From the NCBI GenBank assembly GCA_030656615.1, contig JAUSOY010000063.1, positions 111,322-175,321 on the forward strand: a DNA stretch of 64,000 nucleotides. Direction: 5' to 3'. Each line of letters begins with the position of its first letter. The stretch's first letter is position 1. The notes under the pieces were generated by a model. The model had not been told where the DNA came from. It saw only the letters and a program-made list of their open reading frames with translations, and did no database searches. A program made the position numbers and the translations under genes. The DNA comes from Bacteroidales bacterium. Lineage in GTDB: Bacteria > Bacteroidota > Bacteroidia > Bacteroidales > TTA-H9. Below are positions 1 to 8,823 of this stretch, in pieces.

Positions 1-1
1 A

Positions 2-478
2 CGATGGAACGGATACTGTGCCGACATAACACGCACCTTGCCCGTTGACGGAATATTCTCGAAAAAACAAGCAGAACTCTACGATAGCATTCTGGCTATT
101 CAGGAACGTTTAATAAAAATGCTTCGTCCCGGAATGGAAATCAGCGCTATTGATATCAGTGCCCGGGCGATGATGAATGAAAAAGGATGGGGGAAATACC
201 TTATTCATGGCGTAACCCATAGTCTGGGCCTTGATGTACATGATAAAATGAAGTCGATGATTTTAAAAGAAGGCATGGTAATTACCATTGAACCCGGAAT
301 ATATATTCCAATTGATGACGAAGCCTGGCCGGAAGAACTCCGTGGAACAGGAATCCGCATAGAAGATGATGTATTGATAACCGCGGATTCTTATCGCATT
401 CTTTCATTACCTGTTCCCAAATCAATTAAGGACATTGAACATCAAATGAAAATCTCTAACATATTAAAAATTCACTAA
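2..478 (+). CDS. Xaa-Pro aminopeptidase (M24 family), C-terminal part only
   Basis: This is the last ~158 codons of a metallopeptidase that removes N-terminal residues preceding proline. The frame is open from base 2, so the gene begins before the window; the TTG at 38 is internal. The visible part carries the second metal Asp in YCADITRT, the His residues of THSLGLDVHD, the Glu of EPGIYIP and the Glu of RIEDDV, in the spacing known for PepP-type enzymes. The first metal Asp (the DAG motif) and the N-terminal creatinase-like domain lie outside. It ends 61 bases before the DUF362 gene, with no obvious terminator between. The family is clear; exact substrate preference is not. Confidence 0.87.
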   Translation, partial: RWNGYCADITRTLPVDGIFSKKQAELYDSILAIQERLIKMLRPGMEISAIDISARAMMNEKGWGKYLIHGVTHSLGLDVHDKMKSMILKEGMVITIEPGIYIPIDDEAWPEELRGTGIRIEDDVLITADSYRILSLPVPKSIKDIEHQMKISNILKIH

Positions 479-539
479 TTTTTTCTCATAATTTTACAAA
501 TCTGTATCTTTACCGGATTGTTGATTTAATATCAATGTC

Positions 540-1466
540 ATGAAGCGCAAAGATTTTTTAAAATCACTCGGTATGGGAGTTATTGCCGGTGGTTTAGTTA
601 GCCTTAAAGGCGGCGAAGCATTAATGGCCGCAACGGCTAATTCTCCCGCTGTTTCTCCCGGTTCATTTGACTTAGTAGCAGTTAAAGGTGGAGAACCCGG
701 AATAATGTTCGACAAAGGCATTGCCGCTATGGGCGGAATGAAACGCTTTGTTAGTAAAGGCCAAAAGGTTGTTGTAAAACCTAATATTGGCTGGGATGTA
801 GGTCCCGAAAGAGCGGCCAATACCAATCCCGATTTAGTAGCCCGTATTGTTAAACATTGTCTTGAAGCCGGTGCCAAAGAAGTGGTTGTCTTCGATAATA
901 CCTGCGATAACTGGATCAAAGCATACGCTAACAGCGGAATTGAAAAAGCGGTGAAAGACGCTGGTGGCAAAATGGCCCCCGGTAACACCGAATCATATTA
1001 CAAACCGGTTACCGTTCCCGGCCGGGTTTTAAAATCCACAACAGTTCATGAATTGATTCTTAACGCGGATGTGTTTATCAATGTTCCGGTCTTAAAACAT
1101 CACAGCTCAGCGGATATGTCGATAGCCATGAAAAATCTGATGGGTATCGTTTGGGACAGGCGCTGGTGGCATCGTAACAACCTTCAACAATGCATTGCCG
1201 ATTTTGCCGCATTTCGCAAACCCGACCTCAATGTAATTGATGCGTACCGAGTAATGATGAAAAATGGTCCCCGGGGTGTTTCTGAGGCAGATGTTAACAT
1301 TATGAAATCCTTGATAATTTCTACCGATATCGTTGCTGCTGATACTGCCGCATGTAAGTTATTCGGTAACGAACCGGATGATATTGCTCATATCCGCATT
1401 GCCGATGAAATGAAAATTGGCACGAAAGACCTCTCAAAAATCAACATTCACAGGATTACTGTCTAA
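540..1466 (+). CDS. DUF362 domain protein with N-terminal export-like sequence
   Basis: A 308-residue DUF362 protein. The start MKRKDFLKSLGMGVIAGG looks like a twin-arginine-type export signal with one Arg replaced by Lys, followed by a hydrophobic stretch and Ala-rich cleavage region near residue 30. The body has the family's KPNIGWD segment, the VFDNT segment and a VLKHH segment. Many DUF362 proteins carry ferredoxin motifs; this one has none, and the very next gene (3 bases on) supplies many iron-sulfur motifs, so the two probably form one redox unit outside or on the inner membrane. The biochemical role of DUF362 is not established. I am sure of the family and unsure of function and of Tat dependence. 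Confidence 0.8.
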   Translation: MKRKDFLKSLGMGVIAGGLVSLKGGEALMAATANSPAVSPGSFDLVAVKGGEPGIMFDKGIAAMGGMKRFVSKGQKVVVKPNIGWDVGPERAANTNPDLVARIVKHCLEAGAKEVVVFDNTCDNWIKAYANSGIEKAVKDAGGKMAPGNTESYYKPVTVPGRVLKSTTVHELILNADVFINVPVLKHHSSADMSIAMKNLMGIVWDRRWWHRNNLQQCIADFAAFRKPDLNVIDAYRVMMKNGPRGVSEADVNIMKSLIISTDIVAADTAACKLFGNEPDDIAHIRIADEMKIGTKDLSKINIHRITV

Positions 1467-1469
1467 AAC

Positions 1470-3026
1470 ATGCCGAACCATTTACTCAGGCGTCTTCGGT
1501 TTTGGTTTTCACTACTGATAGTCGTTCTGCTGACCTTACCTTTCATCGATTTTACTGGCATTATTCCTCCGGAATATATACGTGCAATAAACTGGACTCA
1601 ATTTATTCCTTCAATATTAAAATTTTTTGAGATCCCCAATCTTTTAGGAACCGGCTTTCTACTGGTAATTATTTTGTCACTCCTTTTTGGAAGAGTGTAT
1701 TGCTCCTGGCTATGCCCTTTTGGTTGGCTACAGGATTTATTTTCAGGAATTGGTCGTTTGACCTCTAAAAAAAGACGCTTTTATAAATATCTGCCACCGC
1801 TTAATTATCTTCGGTATGGTTTACTAATACTTGTAGGCGCACTTGCTTTTTTCAGGATAAATACCGGCCTTATTTTTACAGATCCTTTCTCTATTTATGG
1901 CAGAATAGCGAACCACCTCTTAATGCCTTTGGTTTTAGGAATTAATAATCTGGTGAGTAATCTCCTGGGAAATTCCGGCTTTTACGGACTTAAACCTTAT
2001 CCATATCAGGGATTTGACATATTTGCCGTTGCAATCGGTGTATTTTACCTCATAATTATAGCATATATTTCATTTACGAAAGGCCGATTATATTGCACCG
2101 CTTGGTGTCCGGTAGGGACATTACTTGGGCTTTTCAGCCGTTTCAGCCTTTTTAAAATCTATCTTGATGAAAGCCGCTGTAACCAATGCGGCTTATGTGC
2201 CACTTCATGCAAAGCAGGCTGCATCGACAGTAAAAATACTAATGTAGAATTCGATCGTTGTGTCGGCTGTTTTAACTGCCTAACTGTATGCCGCGATAAT
2301 GGCGTAAAATATGGCATACCTCCCAAAAAAACCAAATCGAATCCTTCAAGCATCCCCGATACCCGCAGAAGAGAAATACTTCTAAGCATATTAGCCATCG
2401 GTATTGTTCAGAAGGTCTTTGGAAAAGATCCCATAAAGGTGCAAAAAGCATTTATAGAAGCAGTTTCTGAAAGTGCCGTTAGTCCACCCGGGGCTATTAA
2501 CAATGAGCGCTTCACTTCTGTTTGTACCGCATGCCACGCCTGCCTCAGTGCTTGTCCAACAAGAGTATTACAGCCCGCTTTCCTGCAACATGGAATAAAA
2601 GGGATGCTACAACCATTTATGGACTACCACAATAACTTCTGTAATTATGAATGTACAAAGTGTATGGAAGTATGTCCAACAGGAGCGCTTATCTTTTTAA
2701 CGCCTGAGAATAAAAAAAGGACTCAGCTGGGTAAAGCTAAATTCATCGAAAAAAACTGTGTGGTATACACCGATGAAACAGCCTGTGGAGCCTGTTCTGA
2801 GCACTGCCCAAGCAAAGCCGTTGACATGGTTTTTTACAAACCCGGACTTACAATTCCGGAAGTTACCGAAGATATTTGTGTTGGATGTGGTGCCTGCGAG
2901 TACGCCTGTCCTACCCTGCCATACAAAGCCATTTATGTAGAGGCCAACGCCATACATCAAGTAGCAAAAGAACCAAAAGGATCAGATAAAAGCAAAGAAG
3001 AAGTTCCGGAAGAATTTCCTTTTTAA
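1470..3026 (+). CDS. NapH/NosR-like membrane polyferredoxin with multiple 4Fe-4S motifs
   Basis: A 518-residue integral membrane electron-transfer protein. The N-terminal ~210 residues hold about four to five hydrophobic spans and the two paired loops typical of NapH/MauN proteins, YCSWLCPFGWLQDL and YCTAWCPVGTLLGL. After these comes a long soluble part with cysteine groups CNQCGLCATSC, CVGCFNCLTVC, CTACHACLSACP, CTKCMEVCP, CGACSEHCP and CVGCGACEYACP, enough for several 4Fe-4S clusters. The start follows the DUF362 stop by 3 bases, so the two are almost certainly co-transcribed. Homologues move electrons between quinol or ferredoxin and periplasmic partners; no nitrate or nitrous oxide reductase gene is nearby, so the partner here is unknown. 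Confidence 0.82.
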   Translation: MPNHLLRRLRFWFSLLIVVLLTLPFIDFTGIIPPEYIRAINWTQFIPSILKFFEIPNLLGTGFLLVIILSLLFGRVYCSWLCPFGWLQDLFSGIGRLTSKKRRFYKYLPPLNYLRYGLLILVGALAFFRINTGLIFTDPFSIYGRIANHLLMPLVLGINNLVSNLLGNSGFYGLKPYPYQGFDIFAVAIGVFYLIIIAYISFTKGRLYCTAWCPVGTLLGLFSRFSLFKIYLDESRCNQCGLCATSCKAGCIDSKNTNVEFDRCVGCFNCLTVCRDNGVKYGIPPKKTKSNPSSIPDTRRREILLSILAIGIVQKVFGKDPIKVQKAFIEAVSESAVSPPGAINNERFTSVCTACHACLSACPTRVLQPAFLQHGIKGMLQPFMDYHNNFCNYECTKCMEVCPTGALIFLTPENKKRTQLGKAKFIEKNCVVYTDETACGACSEHCPSKAVDMVFYKPGLTIPEVTEDICVGCGACEYACPTLPYKAIYVEANAIHQVAKEPKGSDKSKEEVPEEFPF

Positions 3027-3194
3027 ACATCACACACTGTTAACGGATGGTAACTATGGGTATGGGTAAGGAGAAGGGATGGGGCGATTTCCCATTTAAA
3101 TTCAAAACCAGACCGTACGATACTTGCAAAAAACAAAAAAAGGCTGAATATTTGTTCCTTCAAACAAAAACGCACAAGCATTAATCAGAAATTT

Positions 3195-4028
3195 ATGAAA
3201 TTAAAAGTAAACTACATTCTGGCACTAATCGTCATAGCGACGGCTTGTACCAGCAAAAAACCGGCCGATTATTCTGCCTATATTACTGAAATGTCGGCTG
3301 TTAGCCAAGATTATACATGCATTAATCAGGCAAAGGATATTTTTATTAAATATGCCGCAGAGCAGGATAGCACATTTGTTGATTCTGCTTTCGCTATCTT
3401 CTATAATACGATGATTACAAGTGAATTAAATCTTGGAAACCTTACTGAAAACGAAGAAGGCTTGCCCGATTATATGGCTGCCGTGGCAGGAGCTCCTATA
3501 GAAAGTTATAGTAATGAAAAAGCCATGACTGTGAAAGAAAAACTTCACGCTGGCAATATCATTTCAAAATCAGAGGAAGGAGACATTTATTTTTCCTATG
3601 ATCTCATGGTATCAGCCGAACAAATTAAACCATTACTTTCAAAATCGATGCAAGAGTTTTTTGATCTGATTATTACAGAACGTCAGTCACCTCCCGTTCA
3701 GGATGGTGCGATAATCATTCCCATGCTCGATTTTGCTGACTACGTAATTTCATGGGATGCTCAGAAAACAGCTCCTTTGCGTTTAGTAAAAAAAGAATAC
3801 GCCACTCAATACCTCCATATCCTGATGACCGGTGTAGATAACACGCCCTTTATCAACGAAGAAGGCATGGTTAATCAACCATATCTTGAAGCGTATCAAT
3901 ACCTGATGGATCGTTATAAAAGCTCGTACGTTGGAAGTATTGCACGTACGTATATCAGCATTCTGGCAAAAAACGAATTCGTTCCAAATGAAGAATCGGA
4001 AGAATTTGTCAGAGCCACATTTAAATAG
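3195..4028 (+). CDS. Predicted lipoprotein of unknown function
   Basis: A 277-residue protein that I do not recognise. It opens with a short positively charged segment, a hydrophobic core and an ATAC lipobox-like end (Cys at residue 18), so it is probably lipidated and exported. The rest is soluble, mostly helical in appearance, with no Cys pairs, repeats or known catalytic motif. It lies 168 bases after the polyferredoxin gene and is closed by a clear terminator at 4051-4080, so it is probably its own unit. Confidence is high that it is a real gene (good coding composition, signal peptide, terminator) and nil as to function. Confidence 0.7.
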   Translation: MKLKVNYILALIVIATACTSKKPADYSAYITEMSAVSQDYTCINQAKDIFIKYAAEQDSTFVDSAFAIFYNTMITSELNLGNLTENEEGLPDYMAAVAGAPIESYSNEKAMTVKEKLHAGNIISKSEEGDIYFSYDLMVSAEQIKPLLSKSMQEFFDLIITERQSPPVQDGAIIIPMLDFADYVISWDAQKTAPLRLVKKEYATQYLHILMTGVDNTPFINEEGMVNQPYLEAYQYLMDRYKSSYVGSIARTYISILAKNEFVPNEESEEFVRATFK

Positions 4029-4050
4029 AAGGAATTATCCCGTTTGAATT

Positions 4051-4080
4051 ACCCGGCTTTTGTCGGGTTTTTTTATTTTT
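4051..4080 (+). terminator. Rho-independent terminator after the lipoprotein gene
   Basis: ACCCG at 4051-4055 pairs with CGGGT at 4064-4068 and is followed by a run of T to 4080. It ends 14 bases before the start chosen for the next gene. Confidence 0.75.
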
Positions 4081-4093
4081 GGAGATTAAAACG

Positions 4094-4840
4094 ATGAAAT
4101 ACCTCACCTTAACGCAGGATAATCTAATATCAGAACACATCTGTTGTGCATTTTCTGATAAAAAATGCCATGAAGGCTATTTACTGAAGAAAAAATGGCT
4201 GAGTGAACGTATTCATGAAGGCTATACATTCCTTAAAGCAGACGTAAGGGCTAAAGTTTTTATCGAATTTGGTGATGCCGAAAAAGCCTGGGCACCAATT
4301 AATGCGCCCGGCTACACCTTTATCGGATGTTTTTGGGTATCGGGGCAGTACAAGGGACATGGATATGCAAAAGCTTTGCTCCAGCAATGCATAAACGACT
4401 CTAAAGGAAAAAACGGTATCGTTGTTATTACTGGAAATAAAAAACTGCCATTTTTATCCGATGCGGCCTTTTTCCAGAAACATGGATTTATTAAAGCCGA
4501 TATTGCTCCCCCCTATTTCGAGTTATGGTATCTGCCGCTGAAATCAGATTGTCAAACTCCGGAATTTTCTGAATCGTGTAAAACCCCTGCCATTAAAAAC
4601 AGTAAAGGCATTGAAGTTTTTTATACTTCACAATGTCCGTTCACCGATTATTATACAAACGAAGTTCTTTCCAAAGCAGCAAAAAATGCCGGATACAATT
4701 TTACGGCACATCATATAAAAAGCGCTGATGACGCCCGTGCTCATATCACTGCATTTCCGCTATACAGTGTTTTTATGGATGGTGTTTTCCTAACACACGA
4801 AATACTATCTAAAAAGAGATTTGAGAAACTATTGGGTTAA
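4094..4840 (+). CDS. GNAT acetyltransferase with C-terminal YoaP domain
   Basis: The protein (248 residues from ATG 4094) joins an N-terminal GNAT acetyltransferase fold, with the acetyl-CoA loop QYKGHGYAKALL and the strand ending in GFIKADIAPPYFELWYLP, to a C-terminal YoaP-type domain containing the thioredoxin-like start VFYTSQCPFTDYYTN. The frame stays open to a TTG at 4079, but GGAG at 4081-4084 sits well placed ahead of ATG 4094, so I chose the latter. The stop overlaps the stop of rlmD on the other strand by 4 bases. The acetyl acceptor is unknown. Family assignment rests on domain order and motifs. Confidence 0.78.
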   Translation: MKYLTLTQDNLISEHICCAFSDKKCHEGYLLKKKWLSERIHEGYTFLKADVRAKVFIEFGDAEKAWAPINAPGYTFIGCFWVSGQYKGHGYAKALLQQCINDSKGKNGIVVITGNKKLPFLSDAAFFQKHGFIKADIAPPYFELWYLPLKSDCQTPEFSESCKTPAIKNSKGIEVFYTSQCPFTDYYTNEVLSKAAKNAGYNFTAHHIKSADDARAHITAFPLYSVFMDGVFLTHEILSKKRFEKLLG

Positions 4841-6258
4841 TCTACTGATTTTCGGGTAAGAAGAACCACTGTTTCGATATGACTGGTGTGTGGAAACATG
4901 TCAAAAGCTTTTATGTCTGTAATTTCAAAAGCGGTGGTGAGCAATTTCAAATCCCGTCCCAAGGATACCGGATTACAACTTACATATACAACTCTGGATG
5001 CACCGGAATGAATGATGTTCTTATTAATTTCTATCAACGTACCCGAGCGAGGTGGATCAAGAACAATCACGTCAGGATTACCCATCTTCTCAATAAAATC
5101 AGGACGAAATGTTTCGAGTACATCTCCCCTCACGTTTTGCAAATTGGTAATTCCATTCATATTTGCGTTGAAATCGGCATCCAAAACAGCCTTATGATTT
5201 CCTTCAATCCCAATAACTTTTCCGGCCTTTTCCGCAAGATAAATACTTAAGGTTCCTATACCAGAATATAAATCATAAACGATCTCACCTGGCTGAATAT
5301 CAGCTACAGATGCAACGTACTCAAAAAGTTGATTGGCCTGCCAGGGATTCGGTTGATAGAAACTATCGATGCTATATCGAAACCGAAAACGTCCGGAAAT
5401 CTCATATAAATACCCATCACCACGGACAAAATGCCATTCTTCTCCCGATAATCCTTTGGCAGCATTTGCTAAAACATTCACCGCCAATTGACAATTTTCC
5501 GGCAGTTTATCAGCAAGGGGCATTAATACCGCCAATCCTTGCTGCGCACATTCCGGTGCAACGCCCAGAATGGCAATAGAGTCACCCAGAGTGTTTATCC
5601 GAATTTCCAAATTCCTGAATACACCCATTCCTGTTTTGAAATTCCACAAATCGTTAGCGGAAGGTTTCAAAACTTCAAAAACACTTTCACAAATGAGTCG
5701 CGAGGGCTCTTCCTGCAAGTAGCACTCTTCTATATGAATAATTCGTCCCGAAATTCCTTCAGGATGGAATCCCATTCCCATCCGATCCTCCGCAGCTGTC
5801 ACTTCGCCTTCTTCCTCATAAAACCAACGGGTATCGGTTAATGCATACTCCATTCGGTTTCTGAATAATTGTTCCTTAGGTGATGCTATTACATCCATTT
5901 GAAGTTCGCAAGCAATTCCCGAACGTTTTAGTGAATCCAAAAGAATTCGCTTTTTAAGTTCGAGCTGATGTATGTATTCGATATGCTGCCATGAACATCC
6001 ACCGCAAAGATTGGCATGACGGCAAAAAGGTTCTCGCCGATAAATTGATGATTCATGAAATTTTTCGATATCACCACTAAGGTAATCACCGGAGGCCGTA
6101 TATACTACATCACAAACCTCATCCGGAATGGATGCAGGAACATACACACGCCTTCCCATTGAACCCTGACTGCTTGTAACCCAGCCACGTCCTTCGGGAT
6201 GCATCCCTTGAATTTTTACCTGAGAAAGGCGTTTTCGTTTGAGTGGTCGTCGGCCCAT
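4837..6258 (-). CDS. rlmD: 23S rRNA (uracil-5)-methyltransferase, RlmD type
   Basis: A SAM-dependent enzyme that methylates a uracil C5 in 23S rRNA. At 473 residues it is of normal length. Residues ~10-65 form a TRAM-like RNA-binding domain; Cys79, Cys85 and Cys88 in FCRHANLCGGCSWQH plus the Cys of IIHIEECYLQ match the 4Fe-4S cluster site of the RumA/RlmD group. The C-terminal half is the methyltransferase, with DLYSGIGTLSIYLA as the SAM loop, VLDPPRSG and the nucleophile Cys in VYVSCNP. RlmC and TrmA-like relatives share the fold, so the exact target uracil is inferred. The gene stands alone, 41 bases downstream of the antiporter gene on the same strand. Confidence 0.88.
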   Translation of the reverse strand: MGRRPLKRKRLSQVKIQGMHPEGRGWVTSSQGSMGRRVYVPASIPDEVCDVVYTASGDYLSGDIEKFHESSIYRREPFCRHANLCGGCSWQHIEYIHQLELKKRILLDSLKRSGIACELQMDVIASPKEQLFRNRMEYALTDTRWFYEEEGEVTAAEDRMGMGFHPEGISGRIIHIEECYLQEEPSRLICESVFEVLKPSANDLWNFKTGMGVFRNLEIRINTLGDSIAILGVAPECAQQGLAVLMPLADKLPENCQLAVNVLANAAKGLSGEEWHFVRGDGYLYEISGRFRFRYSIDSFYQPNPWQANQLFEYVASVADIQPGEIVYDLYSGIGTLSIYLAEKAGKVIGIEGNHKAVLDADFNANMNGITNLQNVRGDVLETFRPDFIEKMGNPDVIVLDPPRSGTLIEINKNIIHSGASRVVYVSCNPVSLGRDLKLLTTAFEITDIKAFDMFPHTSHIETVVLLTRKSVD

Positions 6259-6299
6259 AATAATTATGCAAATCTAAATAAAAGCATTCATGATTTGCA

Positions 6300-7496
6300 T
6301 TACTCATCAATCACTTCCTCTAAAGCCTCCGTATGACTTGTAAAAACAAGCCCAAGGGTCATAACAACGCTGGTTGCCAACACAATAAAAAACAGTAAGG
6401 CGGTTGATACTCCCGGAATTTTAAGATTTGCCGGGATGCTAAAAAAGAGCAGAATACTGATCAATCCGCGGGGAGTGAGAAAAAGCTCCGGTATTAATTC
6501 CAGTCTTATTACAAATTTGAGATAAAGCCCCCGAATTACATATATCACTCCCAGTATTATACTTCCATATATTAACATATCAATCGAACCGAGCTCCTCC
6601 AATTGAATCCCGAATCCGAAAATCAGAAAGAAAAAAGTTTTGAGAAGAAAGGCACTTTCGCGTGATAATTGAAACAGCTGTATAAAATCCTCCTTGAATT
6701 TGGGGTAAATAAATTTCCTTTGAAAGAGTCCGAAGGGTATACTTCCGGCATTTGCCAAAAACAAACCAAAAACAAGCACCAATATCAATGGTGATAAATG
6801 AAGCAAATGACTACTGGCATATACTAATATCAATATTGCAATGATGAGGAAGAACTTGATGTGATGCTTCAGTCTGCCCATTATGTATAGAAGGAGAAGA
6901 CTGAAAAGCACAGAAATCAACAAAACTGTAATAATTTCAGAGCCAAGAACCACGAAAGACGAAAATGCGAGTTTGGAATTGGCTACAGCAAAATCGAACA
7001 TTATAATACCCAAAATATCGGAAAATGAAGACTCGTAAACTACAAATTCCTTTTTATCCTTATGAATGTTACCTGCTGATGGAATTGCAATGGCAGAACT
7101 TATTATGCTAAACGGAATGGCATTTACAACACATGCCTGAAAATCAGCCCCCGTCAGATACTGCATAATGAGGGCAACCGTCAAGGCTGTCAATAATAAG
7201 ATAAACAAAGCAGAAAGGAAGGCTTTACGAATTAAAACATTCTTTTTCCGGCTATACTTCAATTCAAGAGAGCCTTCAAAAACGATAAGAATAAGTCCCA
7301 CTGTGCCGAGTGCCGGGAGAATCTGAAAAAAATTCAACTCCGCAAGACCGAAATAGCTTGCCAGCTGTGCCAGACCTATTCCCGAGAATAACAGTAATAT
7401 TACCGAAGGCACCCTTATCCTTTTCGAAAGTAAATCAAAAAGGTAGGAGAATATTACCAGGCTGCTAAGAGCTATAAGTGCTGTATATGTTGACAT
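6300..7496 (-). CDS. Cation:proton antiporter, CPA superfamily
   Basis: A 398-residue inner-membrane protein composed almost wholly of hydrophobic spans (about eleven to thirteen), with short polar loops and no large C-terminal regulatory domain. The fifth-helix region reads ESSFSDILGI with Asp160. That position corresponds to the E-S-x-x-N-D motif of CPA1 exchangers, here with Ser in place of Asn. Such transporters exchange Na+ or K+ for H+ and keep pH and ion balance. The short length resembles minimal bacterial NhaP-like members. Ion preference cannot be read from sequence. Confidence 0.8.
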   Translation of the reverse strand: MSTYTALIALSSLVIFSYLFDLLSKRIRVPSVILLLFSGIGLAQLASYFGLAELNFFQILPALGTVGLILIVFEGSLELKYSRKKNVLIRKAFLSALFILLLTALTVALIMQYLTGADFQACVVNAIPFSIISSAIAIPSAGNIHKDKKEFVVYESSFSDILGIIMFDFAVANSKLAFSSFVVLGSEIITVLLISVLFSLLLLYIMGRLKHHIKFFLIIAILILVYASSHLLHLSPLILVLVFGLFLANAGSIPFGLFQRKFIYPKFKEDFIQLFQLSRESAFLLKTFFFLIFGFGIQLEELGSIDMLIYGSIILGVIYVIRGLYLKFVIRLELIPELFLTPRGLISILLFFSIPANLKIPGVSTALLFFIVLATSVVMTLGLVFTSHTEALEEVIDE

Positions 7497-7590
7497 AAAA
7501 AATACTAGGAAGATCTTGTGTTTTCAAATATCTTCTCAGCTCTAAAATATGAACTTTTACAGACTTCTCCAAAAAACAAGAAGAGAATCC

Positions 7591-8604
7591 CTAGACTTGT
7601 GGCCTATTGATTAGAATATCACCCGATTTCATTAAAATATCGACGTACTGAGCCCTTTTGTATGAAAATGGATCCTTCAGTGTCTTCTGTGATAATTTAC
7701 CTTTAAAATCAGAAATATGATGATATGATTTGGTATCCATCCAAGTTTCAACTTCAGCAATCATTTCTCCGAGATGATCAATACCGTTTTTGTATAGTGT
7801 GGAAACTACCTGAACAGTATCAGCACCTGCCAGAAGCATTTTTACGACGTCTTTACCTGAATAAATTCCTGAAGAAGCACAAACAGAAGCATCAATTCTA
7901 TCGTAGAGAAGTCCGGCAAACCGAAGAGGCAAGCGATTATCATCATTTCCTGATAAATTATACGGATACTCATGTTCTTCAGAATCGATACATATATCGG
8001 GATGGAAAAGACGATTAAAAAGTACAAGTCCTGATGCACCGCTTTCGGAAAGGCGTTTCATAAATCCCAAAGGGTTTGTATAATAAGAAGATAATTTAAC
8101 CGCTACAGGAATTTTGACTTGTTTTATCACCGATTCCAATGCTGCAATTTGCTGATCAATAATTTGCCTTGTTGATGTTTCAAAATCACCAGGGATGGAA
8201 TAAAAATTCAATTCCAGGCCAGCAATTCCGGTTTTCTCCATTTTAACGGCCCATTCTGCCCAGGTGGCATCATAAACAGCATTGAGACTTCCAATTACCG
8301 GTATATTAATCGATTTTACGGCCTGTTCCAGATTAATTAAAAACTCTTTCGGTCCAGCATGTTCAATATTTGGGAAAATCCGGCTGGCTTCAACGAAGCG
8401 GTCGTTATATGCCTCCATGCCATCTTCCATCTGCAGATTTTCTATATGAATCTGTTCTTCGAAAAGTGATTTATAAACAACGGCCGCAGCACCCGCTTCT
8501 TCCATACGCTTGAGATTTAATGAATCGGTACTCAAATTGCATGCTCCGACTATGATTGGATTCTTGAGGGCAATGCCCATATAGGACGTTTGAAGTTTAC
8601 TCAT
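7591..8604 (-). CDS. Dihydroorotate dehydrogenase-like flavoprotein
   Basis: A 337-residue FMN-dependent TIM-barrel enzyme of the dihydroorotate/dihydropyrimidine dehydrogenase superfamily. The opening LKNPIIVGACNLS, the central VKLSSYYTNP and VLFNRLF segments and the phosphate loop CASSGIYSGKDVVKMLLAGAD fit this fold. It differs from true PyrD in the catalytic loop and is of the type usually labelled 'dihydroorotate dehydrogenase-like' in Bacteroidota. It is divergent from the pyruvate:ferredoxin oxidoreductase gene (219 bases between starts), so both could share a control region. The substrate is unknown; pyrimidine reduction or another ferredoxin-linked reaction is possible. Confidence 0.8.
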   Translation of the reverse strand: MSKLQTSYMGIALKNPIIVGACNLSTDSLNLKRMEEAGAAAVVYKSLFEEQIHIENLQMEDGMEAYNDRFVEASRIFPNIEHAGPKEFLINLEQAVKSINIPVIGSLNAVYDATWAEWAVKMEKTGIAGLELNFYSIPGDFETSTRQIIDQQIAALESVIKQVKIPVAVKLSSYYTNPLGFMKRLSESGASGLVLFNRLFHPDICIDSEEHEYPYNLSGNDDNRLPLRFAGLLYDRIDASVCASSGIYSGKDVVKMLLAGADTVQVVSTLYKNGIDHLGEMIAEVETWMDTKSYHHISDFKGKLSQKTLKDPFSYKRAQYVDILMKSGDILINRPQV

Positions 8605-8823
8605 GGTTGATTGTTTTTTGATGTTATAAGTAACAATACGTATAAAACGTCTGAAGATTCAAAAAGTTTAAAGAATATCCGGGAGTTTCTTATTTTAAAT
8701 CATTGTAAACAAGGCTTGGCAACGTTATTTTGATGACAGATTAGGATTATAATTTGTAACTTCGCAGCGATTTTGAAAAAAAGGTGAATACCTCTGACAA
8801 TATGTCCATTTAATTGATTTACC

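Noticed and set aside
494..988. Antisense frame of 164 codons over the DUF362 gene
   Set aside because: The plus-strand DUF362 frame has family motifs, a signal-like start and a coupled neighbour; the antisense product shows no recognisable motif.
4879..5841. Several plus-strand frames over rlmD
   Set aside because: They overlap a complete RlmD gene with intact cluster and methyltransferase motifs and have no coherent protein sequence of their own.
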